The notes beneath the pieces were generated by a model. That model did not search any database. It worked only from the letters and a program-made list of their open reading frames with translations, and was not told where the DNA came from. The translations under genes and the position numbers were made by a program. DNA of 5,409 nt, from assembly GCA_003354225.1 (NCBI GenBank), contig PIVH01000590.1, forward strand, positions 1 to 5,409. The letters run 5' to 3'. Origin of the DNA: Globobulimina sp. Its lineage: Eukaryota > Foraminifera > Rotaliida. Positions 1 to 5,409 of this stretch are shown piece by piece. How positions within the stretch are numbered: position 1 is the first letter of the stretch; every line of letters starts with the position of its first letter.

Positions 1-355
1 ATTCGTCTGGAAACCATTCACATGTTTATAAGCAATAATTATGTGTTGCAGTCACCTGCGTGTATCCTAATACATTATCTGTTATATGTATCAATTGATC
101 GCATTCATTGTCTGATAACAGATTTAATATTTGAAAGCCATCAATATGTTTGATTATGTTCAGTTGAATATTAGCAATGTTTTTATCAAACGAAATTACA
201 GATTTATCAGTTCCCCACGTTGGTAATTGTTTTGTGAAATGTCCTGGGTCATACCGGGCCACATAGAAATCATCCAAACTAAGTTTGGTCGATGAACTTA
301 GGTATCTCAACATTTGTGATGGTTTTCTGAATAACATACTACGTAACGCAAGCAT
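1..355 (-). CDS. Probable 2-oxoglutarate/Fe(II) dioxygenase, prolyl-4-hydroxylase-like, N-terminal part (partial, spliced)
   Basis: Only the 5' end is in the window. Exon 1 is 355-56 (100 codons), then an intron at 55-7, then exon 2 from base 6, giving ...GYTQ-TN. The start is the first ATG after an in-frame TAG at 391-389 and has A at -3. Residues 1-26 are rich in Arg, Ser and Leu without acidic residues and include RYLSSS, which suggests a mitochondrial targeting peptide. Residues about 71-100 (GFQILNLLSDNECDQLI...LGYTQ) resemble the opening of the double-stranded beta-helix region in P4H-type dioxygenases, where a 'fLs..EC..Li' pattern is common. Such enzymes hydroxylate proteins or small molecules using 2-oxoglutarate, oxygen and iron. 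The catalytic HxD...H and the 2-oxoglutarate-binding Arg/Lys would lie beyond the window edge, so activity and substrate are unknown. The family call rests on about 30 residues and is tentative; the leader is an inference from composition. Confidence 0.6.
7..55 (-). other. Intron 1 of the dioxygenase-like gene (49 bases, phase 0)
   Basis: Read on the minus strand, the donor is CAG|GTGACT and the acceptor is GTTTCCAG|ACGAAT. Without splicing, the frame meets TAA ten codons into this stretch; with splicing, it continues as Gln-Thr-Asn. GTGACT is a weaker donor than those in the neighbouring gene, and only six bases of the next exon are visible, so the acceptor is plausible but not certain. Confidence 0.6.
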
Positions 356-457
356 GGTTGAGCAGTAGTTCCAAAAACCTAGTTTTCGCTATTTTAAAAA
401 ATTTAAATACACGCAAATAAATACCACATTTACAAACATTAATTATCCATATCATTG
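356..457 (-). promoter_or_regulatory. 102-base gap between two co-directional genes (3' end of PLXDC-like gene, 5' end of dioxygenase-like gene)
   Basis: This short AT-rich gap must hold the 3' untranslated region and cleavage site of the PLXDC-like gene and the promoter or 5' leader of the dioxygenase-like gene. On the minus strand it contains TATTTAAA (409-402), a TATA-like run about 50 bases before the ATG, followed by a T-rich and A-rich tract. I find no AATAAA or ATTAAA on the minus strand here; TGTAAATG is the only weak polyadenylation-like word. The regulatory role is inferred from position. Confidence 0.35.
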
Positions 458-2320
458 TCAAGTGTCGCATGTTGATCCTAATTCAATTTCAACCAATTCC
501 TGTTCTGTCTCTTCAAGTTCTACATCAGCCACATCGATATCAAAAGAACTTACACCCCGCGAATATCCCTTTGTGTCCGCCGTATGATGACCCGTATCAA
601 TATCTGATATTATTGGATGACTCACTCTCAGACAGTCATCTTCCAAACTCATAGTCCTTTCTGGATAACCAACGGTATTATCATGGTCAGAATCTTCATC
701 ACCAACTTCTATGCCTCTCCTTGTTTGGTTTAAGATAATATTCTGAGTCTCCCTCTCTTCTCTTCTACGTCTTTTACCACGATACAAAAATAGAGCAATG
801 GCGCAAGTCACCACTAATATGGCCAAAGCTAAACCAATGCCTTTGAATATTTCTTTCGATTTAGATGTGCCATCATTCTGTCTTGGAACTGTAATATATT
901 ATTTGTGTTTTTATTATATATATAATAAATATTTATTGAGACACTTACCTGAGTTGCAATGAGGCACACAATGTGGTGGCAAATCATATGAAGTGTAATC
1001 ATAAGAGACTGTGGAACATGGATGAATCCACGAATACTGCACCATGGCATCGGACATAGACTCACTGTCATAACTTACTAAATAAGTATTTGAATGTGGA
1101 TTTAATGAAACAATTATTCCTGAATAAAGTTTAGAAATTCCTTCGTGTGCCATTTCTGCTGGAAACCTAGCCAAAATATGATCGTTTTCATGACAGATAC
1201 GAGTATCCACAATATAATCAATGCAAGTCTCCGATTCTAAATCAGTTAACATTTCATTGTCAGTGCAATAATCACTTGATGTATACTCATAAATTTCTCG
1301 TCCCATTCCATCCGAACATAATCCCAATGTTGGACACCAACCACATTGTATAGTTGAGCCCGGATCAGTTGCTAAAACTTGGCATTCTGTACAACTCGTT
1401 TGATCTGAATCAAATATATTATTTCCATCGGAAATTCAAAATATTAAAATAAAGAAAGAGTGTATTAATTGTGTTATACCTATACAAGTTTCTTTTGGTT
1501 TGAATACGATGGTCTCATGATTCAATATATGAGATGCATTGATCTGAACTGGTGCGTATGGGTACAAATGGTACAATCCATCACTCGAATGTTTGTATGC
1601 TGCATCTTCTAAGCCAACCAGTACTGAATAATTTGTCTGCGAATACGACGGCACTTTAATGCTTTGCGGTGATTTGGGCACATTGAAATAATAAAAAAAT
1701 ATGGTTCCATCAGCTTTTAATTTCATCTGGAAATCAAATTTGTATTCTAAAAGGGTGGAATTTGTCGGCTGCCATAAACTCACATTGTGCCATTGCACAT
1801 TAATGGATTGCTCTGTGTCATCAATATAATAAATGACCTGCGACTCATTGTATTTCGAAGGGTTGAAATCAGCCATCATTGGTGCAATATATCTGCGATA
1901 ACTGGAAGTTTCATACCACCAATTACAAAATGACCAACATGAGACAGGATGTGTGGTAAGAAAACCATTCGGCGAAACTGAAATCCAATTATGGAGATGA
2001 CCGTAAAATTTAAAATCCCAATCCAGATCAAAACGGATTTCCGGCACTGCAAAGATATTACCATTACAATAAATATATATAAAATAAAATGCAATAAAGT
2101 ACGTACCATCATCAGTGTTGGATAGGTTTTGGTGAATAGTCGCATTTGGATTGTTTGTTAATTTAATCTCATCGAGTATGGTTTCGTTATTGTCGAAAAA
2201 AAATACATCGTAAAATTTATGGTTAAGATAATTAATATGATCTCCTGAATTCGGATCAAATGGCTGAACTGCTTTGTTTATATTGTTTAGCACACAAATT
2301 AGTAACCATTGGTGTAGCAT
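458..2320 (-). CDS. Plexin-domain-containing (PLXDC/TEM7-like) single-pass receptor, four exons
   Basis: Coding exons are 2320-2107, 2046-1480, 1404-949 and 888-458 (TGA at 460-458), giving 555 residues, close to animal PLXDC proteins of about 500-530. The start is the first ATG after an in-frame TAA at 2359-2357. Residues 1-17 look like a signal peptide with a short hydrophobic core (WLLICVL). Residues about 66-235 form the plexin-domain/NIDO-like module, with IHQNLSNTDD, FDLDWDFKFYGH, YIAPMMADFNPS and NVQWHNVSL in the family order. Residues 259-307 form a PSI module (C259, C265, C268, CGWC at 281-284, C290, C307). Residues about 335-390 resemble a Tudor-like barrel, which I do not know from this family. 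Residues 429-448 are a transmembrane helix followed by RGKRRRRE, so the N-terminus is outside. The tail of about 107 residues is acidic and contains Tyr in VGYPER and KGYSR. Many N-x-S/T sites fit an extracellular domain. PLXDC proteins are cell-surface receptors in animals (PEDF and nidogen/cortactin binding are reported there); the ligand here is unknown. Confidence 0.88.
889..948 (-). other. Intron 3 of the PLXDC-like gene (60 bases, phase 1)
   Basis: On the minus strand the donor is TCAG|GTAAGT, a near-perfect consensus, and the acceptor is ATATATTACAG|TTCC. Splicing joins ...HCNS-V-PRQNDG just before the transmembrane helix. Read without splicing, the frame hits TAA inside the intron, so removal is needed to reach the membrane segment and tail. 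Confidence 0.9.
1405..1479 (-). other. Intron 2 of the PLXDC-like gene (75 bases, phase 1)
   Basis: On the minus strand the donor is ATAG|GTATAA and the acceptor is TTGATTCAG|ATCAAACG. Splicing gives ...KETCI-D-QTSCTEC, which restores the first cysteines of the PSI module; the unspliced frame ends at TGA. The cysteine spacing gained is the main evidence for the exact junction. Confidence 0.88.
2047..2106 (-). other. Intron 1 of the PLXDC-like gene (60 bases, phase 1, free of stop codons)
   Basis: On the minus strand the donor is GATG|GTACGT and the acceptor is ATCTTTGCAG|TGCCGG. The length is a multiple of three and the frame has no stop, so both spliced and unspliced forms can be translated. 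I favour removal because splicing brings LSNTDD next to VPEIRFDLDWDF, the same spacing I recall in animal PLXDC proteins, whereas retention adds 20 residues rich in Phe, Ile and Tyr with intron-like T-rich sequence. Confidence 0.8.
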
Positions 2321-2366
2321 CTTAGCTGAAAGAGTGAGTTTTAAAAAAAGTTTAGTTTAATACATC
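2321..2366. promoter_or_regulatory. 46-base divergent intergenic region between two start codons
   Basis: This is all the DNA between the ATG of the PLXDC-like gene (minus) and the ATG of the repeat-protein gene (plus). It has a TTTTAAAAAAA tract at 2339-2349 that could serve as a TATA-like or nucleosome-free element for either side. An in-frame TAA bounds the reading frame upstream of both starts (2358-2360 plus; 2359-2357 minus). On the minus strand, CACTCTTTCAG ends five bases before the ATG and looks like a splice acceptor. The promoter role is inferred from layout; at least one transcript may start inside the opposite gene. Confidence 0.5.
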
Positions 2367-5285
2367 ATGGCACATGATAGAACTGCAATCAGTGGAAGCA
2401 ACACAATCAGTGGAAGCAACATATGGAGAATACCAGAATTATCAGCACTCCAAGCAACATATCTATGCAGTGGGTATATTCGTATCGAGTTTGAAGATGC
2501 CTACCATATCCCAAACGATATTGCAATATTATGTACAAACTTTTTCCACACCAACCGTAACATTTTAACTCAATATTTACCAGATTTGCGCTGCAAAATA
2601 TGCCATCTAAATACAATCAAATTTATTTTCAGCTTCAATACTGGTGATACTGCCACAGATTTATCACCTAAATGGAACATATCAGTACCATATTTGCCAA
2701 AAAACATTGTCAAAATTGAATTGGATGTCCATATGGAAATATTAGGAACGACACTGCAGTATAAACAGCATTGCGTCTTAGTCGCAGGACCAAATATATT
2801 GCTTGCAAGTTATATTATAAATAGCAGCTCATCGTTTGCTGCGGAAATAACACATTTGAATGCTTTGCAATTAAAACTCGAAATATTTAATATGCAACAA
2901 TACGACAAAAATAACCATATTATACATCCATATGCATCCACACCGCATGGCACAATGACATATTTAACATACCCGTCATCTGCTTTTGTCTGGAGGATGG
3001 AAACAGAAAACATACATAAAATCCAAAAAGCCTCAGCTGGGGTTTACATCACAAGCGCATTATTTCTATGCGAATCCTTCAAATGGATGGTGAAAATATC
3101 ATATTACGACATTGTTGATGCAGATTTATGTATGTATTTGGCCGCATTATCGCCACAAATTGAGAGATTATGTATTTACTATAAAATAGATTTTGAAGAA
3201 ATTGAAAGGTTTACAGATGGTACGCATGTTTTTAGTGTTGCGGAGGGACTGAGTTTATGGAAAATTGATTTTTTCAAAAGTGCGGAAATTAAAGATTTAC
3301 TAAACATTACAATTAAAATAGAAATATCTATAATGGATATATTTTACTCTGATGATTACAAACAAAATGCACATACACATACTCACAATACCTCATTAAC
3401 GACGATAAATGGCCAATATGTATGGAAAATTGATGAACCGCAAGCAGTGAGTAACCTGAAATCAGCGGGAAATGGCGAAGATTGTATCAGCCCTTTGTTT
3501 GAACTACGTGACAGTGATTTTAAATGGTGTTTGAAAGCGTATCCCAATGGTTATTCCACTGATAATATTGGTAAAATGAATACCTTTTTGAGATTTGTAT
3601 CGCATCCACCCACTGTTGCATCGTTATGTGTTCATTATGAAATCGAATTAATCGAAGCAAATATTAAGTTTGCTGCAGTTGAAACATTCAGTTTTGACTC
3701 GCCATCATTTGGATGGACGGCTAACTTATTGGCAACCGATGATGTTAAACATTGCCAGACATTTACATTTAAAGTAAATATTAAAATCATTGATATATTT
3801 GATAATAACGGAGATATTATGACGGATAAATACCGGCATATACAGCATGCGCATAAACATAACACTATTTATAAAAATATGAGAGTTTGCAAGAATTACA
3901 GGCAAAATCCATATGTTTATCAATGGAAAGTCAATGATTTAGACACTGTGAACAGAATAAAAGCAGCAGTGAATGGAATGAATTTTTTAAGCTCAATATT
4001 TACATTATTTGGTATGAAATGGTATTTGGAATTTATGCCCGTTCCTTGTGATTATGATCCGGAATATGATGATAAAACGTTTAAAAACGACTATTCCGTA
4101 TTATATCTTTGTGCTGCATCCATTTCGCCAAATATTCATGTCATTCGAATAAATTATACCTTAGCTTTGAAAGAAACGAATACCATTTATAAGAATTGTA
4201 GCAAATTGGATGGGTGTTTTAGCACTGGATGGTCGAATACGGCGCTTAAAAGGAAAGAAATTGACGATTTGGATAGTTTTACATTTGGCGTTTCCCTCAA
4301 TTTTATAGATATTTATGATAAAAATGGGCAAAACATCACCGATGAACATATTAGTTACGATGCAGACATTGAACACGAAGAGAAAGGAGATATTGGACTG
4401 TCACTCAATACATTGTTGACAGATACATTTGAATGGAAAATCGATGATAATCAGTTGATGGAAAAAATAAAAACTGCAGAAAATGCACAATTTTTTATGA
4501 GTGACATGTTTGTTATGCATGGATTGAAGTGGAAAATGAAAATCTATTCAAATGGCACGAAGCCACAAAGAAAGGGTATATTCAATTGGTATTTTAATTT
4601 AATATCAATGCCGCCGAATATCTCAAAAGTATCATTGTTTTATAAGATTGTTGAGACAGAGAGCGGTGCAATGGATGTGGATAAAACATCGATGCGATGC
4701 GATTCATCGCAGTTTGGATGGGGACAAAATAAATTGAAATTGAATGATATTTTAAAATTTGATAAATTGTGCTTTGTTTTAGATATAACAATCATTGACA
4801 TCTTTGATAAAAGCGGAAGGAAATTAAACATGAAAGAATATGATAAAATACCATTGCAATCGGAATCATTGGATGAAAGTGAATGGAAATTGAATGAAAT
4901 AAAATGGAGAATTGTGGACGAAGAGTTGATTAAAAATATAAAGAAAGCGCACGTTGGAGAATCATTTAAAAGCGGGCTGTATGACATTGATGGATATAAA
5001 TGGTTTTTGCAATTGGCACCAAACGGAATGAATAAAGAAGAAAAAGGTGAGACAAAATTATTTATTTCAATAGAATTTTTGCCAGACAATGTTGAAAGTA
5101 TTTCATTTTATTTTGAACTTCGTATATTAGAAAGTAAGATATCATATAGTAATCATGGTCATTTTAGAGATGATGGATTATCCAAATCGTGGTTGACTTC
5201 ACAAATAAAAATAGCTCAGTTACAAGATTTGAATCAGTTGACGTTGACGGCAAAAATGAAAATTGTGGATGTCTATCATAAATAA
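2367..5285 (+). CDS. Tandem TRAF/MATH-like repeat protein, 972 residues, intronless
   Basis: A single open frame with a good start context (ATCATGG) and an upstream in-frame TAA. I see no signal peptide or membrane helix, so a cytosolic protein is likely. Five units start at W209, W353, W520, W690 and W847. Each follows the same plan: a W-[KR]-[IVM] start, a conserved K-A/S helix-like stretch, S..[FL]...[FGY].KW, an NG turn (PNG 393-395, SNG 728-730, PNG 885-887), [LM]PP.[IV] or similar, a GW or SW motif (W298, W450, W622, W785, W942), then an L..[LF]TF stretch and [IV][IM]D[IV][FY] near the end. This matches the plan of MATH/TRAF domains (W-x-I start, S..F...G.KW, PNG, late GW, final beta strands), which bind peptides or partner proteins. 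Residues about 20-190 (W20, LPKNI at 110-114, LQLKLEIFN at 167-175) look like a degenerate sixth unit. No RING, BTB, protease or kinase domain is present, so it may be a pure binding scaffold. The fold is inferred from motif pattern and the function is unknown. Confidence 0.85.
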   Translation: MAHDRTAISGSNTISGSNIWRIPELSALQATYLCSGYIRIEFEDAYHIPNDIAILCTNFFHTNRNILTQYLPDLRCKICHLNTIKFIFSFNTGDTATDLSPKWNISVPYLPKNIVKIELDVHMEILGTTLQYKQHCVLVAGPNILLASYIINSSSSFAAEITHLNALQLKLEIFNMQQYDKNNHIIHPYASTPHGTMTYLTYPSSAFVWRMETENIHKIQKASAGVYITSALFLCESFKWMVKISYYDIVDADLCMYLAALSPQIERLCIYYKIDFEEIERFTDGTHVFSVAEGLSLWKIDFFKSAEIKDLLNITIKIEISIMDIFYSDDYKQNAHTHTHNTSLTTINGQYVWKIDEPQAVSNLKSAGNGEDCISPLFELRDSDFKWCLKAYPNGYSTDNIGKMNTFLRFVSHPPTVASLCVHYEIELIEANIKFAAVETFSFDSPSFGWTANLLATDDVKHCQTFTFKVNIKIIDIFDNNGDIMTDKYRHIQHAHKHNTIYKNMRVCKNYRQNPYVYQWKVNDLDTVNRIKAAVNGMNFLSSIFTLFGMKWYLEFMPVPCDYDPEYDDKTFKNDYSVLYLCAASISPNIHVIRINYTLALKETNTIYKNCSKLDGCFSTGWSNTALKRKEIDDLDSFTFGVSLNFIDIYDKNGQNITDEHISYDADIEHEEKGDIGLSLNTLLTDTFEWKIDDNQLMEKIKTAENAQFFMSDMFVMHGLKWKMKIYSNGTKPQRKGIFNWYFNLISMPPNISKVSLFYKIVETESGAMDVDKTSMRCDSSQFGWGQNKLKLNDILKFDKLCFVLDITIIDIFDKSGRKLNMKEYDKIPLQSESLDESEWKLNEIKWRIVDEELIKNIKKAHVGESFKSGLYDIDGYKWFLQLAPNGMNKEEKGETKLFISIEFLPDNVESISFYFELRILESKISYSNHGHFRDDGLSKSWLTSQIKIAQLQDLNQLTLTAKMKIVDVYHK
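2386..2421 (+). repeat. Perfect 2 x 18-base tandem duplication in the repeat-protein gene
   Basis: CAATCAGTGGAAGCAACA occurs at 2386-2403 and again at 2404-2421 with no difference. It is in frame and gives the peptide AISGSN-TISGSN just before the first tryptophan (W20). Identity of the two copies suggests a recent slippage or duplication event in a part of the protein with little constraint. Confidence 0.95.
2982..5282 (+). repeat. Array of five diverged domain repeats (144-170 residues apart)
   Basis: The unit starts are marked by TGG codons at 2991, 3423, 3924, 4434 and 4905, so units are spaced 144, 167, 170 and 157 codons apart, and the last runs to the stop. The units are recognisable at protein level but strongly diverged, so the duplications are old. 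Unit 1 lacks the NG turn and is shortest. Unit 3 carries an acidic, Tyr-rich insert (CDYDPEYDD) where the turn should be. Linkers vary in length and charge; those after units 1 and 2 are rich in histidine. Confidence 0.85.
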
Positions 5286-5286
5286 A
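5281..5286 (+). promoter_or_regulatory. AATAAA polyadenylation hexamer overlapping the stop codon
   Basis: The gene ends CAT AAA TAA ATG, so AATAAA occupies 5281-5286 and contains the whole TAA stop (5283-5285). If used, cleavage would fall roughly 10-30 bases on, within the first hairpin downstream, leaving a 3' untranslated region of only a few tens of bases. The motif is certain; its use is inferred. Confidence 0.55.
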
Positions 5287-5290
5287 TGAC

Positions 5291-5326
5291 TGATATCCGC
5301 GATTTGACACATAATCGGAGATATCA
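5291..5326 (+). repeat. Inverted repeat (14-base arms, 12 of 14 paired, 8-base loop)
   Basis: Arm TGATATCCGCGATT (5291-5304) pairs with AATCGGAGATATCA (5313-5326) except for two adjacent mismatches (5298/5319 and 5299/5318). The loop is TGACACAT. It starts five bases after the AATAAA hexamer. It could be a 3'-end RNA hairpin or part of an element that continues past the window. A further GATATC at 5335-5340 can compete for pairing with the right arm. Confidence 0.7.
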
Positions 5327-5374
5327 CTGATGCAGATATCCGTGCACACTCCAATTATTAACAACATTTTTTAT

Positions 5375-5406
5375 GAAAATATCAAGTGTCAAAAAGTGAT
5401 ATTTTC
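5375..5406 (+). repeat. Inverted repeat (perfect 10-base arms, 12-base loop)
   Basis: GAAAATATCA (5375-5384) is the exact reverse complement of TGATATTTTC (5397-5406); the loop is AGTGTCAAAAAG. The stem is AT-rich and weak on its own. Its loop contains GTGTCAAA (5386-5393), the exact complement of TTTGACAC (5303-5310) around the loop of the upstream hairpin, so the two may be related parts of one structure. Confidence 0.65.
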
Positions 5407-5409
5407 GAT

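Noticed and set aside
469-654. Plus-strand open frame of 61 codons
   Set aside because: It lies wholly antisense to the tail-coding exon of the PLXDC-like gene, has no domain pattern, and its Pro/Leu-rich content is explained by the opposite strand.
829-1071. Minus-strand frame starting MTVSLCPMPW
   Set aside because: It is an out-of-frame reading of the third PLXDC-like exon that runs through the intron at 889-948 and only then joins the true frame of exon 4.
914-1327. Minus-strand frame treated as a separate small gene
   Set aside because: It is the middle of the third PLXDC-like exon; its apparent start is a TTG leucine inside the PSI module and its end is intron 3 read through.
4640-5089. 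Minus-strand frame of 149 codons opposite the repeat protein
   Set aside because: The antisense strand of A-rich, Lys/Glu-rich coding sequence gives a Ser/Phe/Asn-rich shadow. It has no motif, while the plus strand keeps a clear repeat pattern.
5164-5367. Minus-strand frame of 67 codons at the right end
   Set aside because: It overlaps the end of the repeat-protein gene and the inverted repeats, has no recognisable pattern and is best explained by chance.
1-5409. CRISPR array, tRNA or rRNA gene, or bacterial operon signals
   Set aside because: No regularly spaced direct repeats, no tRNA-like cloverleaf or rRNA stretch was seen, and the introns and gene types point to a eukaryotic nucleus.
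5281-5409. Rho-independent terminator reading of the right-end hairpins
   Set aside because: Stems are AT-rich without a following U run, and the setting is eukaryotic, where such terminators do not apply.

Overview
The window reads as nuclear DNA of an AT-rich, gene-dense eukaryote. The evidence is short spliceosomal introns (49 to 75 bases, GT..AG) in two of its three genes, very small gaps between genes, and protein types that bacteria do not normally carry: a single-pass receptor with a signal peptide and PSI domain, and a tandem TRAF/MATH-like repeat protein. The plexin-domain-containing (PLXDC/TEM7) family is best known from animals, so an animal or a close relative is the first guess. 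I cannot name the lineage from sequence alone.

Layout from left to right. At 1-355 on the minus strand is the first exon, a 49-base intron and the first two codons of the next exon of a probable 2-oxoglutarate/Fe(II) dioxygenase (prolyl-4-hydroxylase-like). It has a mitochondrial-type leader and is cut off by the window edge. After only 102 bases, also on the minus strand, comes a complete four-exon PLXDC-like gene (458-2320; 555 residues after splicing). Its layout is signal peptide, plexin-domain/NIDO-like extracellular module, PSI cysteine module, a Tudor-like stretch, one transmembrane helix and an acidic cytoplasmic tail. Its start codon lies 46 bases from the start codon of a divergent, intronless gene (2367-5285, plus) for a 972-residue protein. 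That protein is built of five clear and one degenerate TRAF/MATH-like units. The last 124 bases hold a polyadenylation hexamer that overlaps this gene's stop codon, then two inverted repeats whose loops are complementary.

Nothing in the sequence ties the three genes into one pathway. The divergent pair must share a very short promoter region. The two minus-strand genes are close enough to raise the question of read-through or trans-splicing. The most interesting points are the all-repeat TRAF/MATH-like protein, the Tudor-like segment in what should be the ectodomain of the PLXDC-like receptor, a stop-free 60-base intron that would add a hydrophobic segment if retained, and the paired hairpins at the right end.
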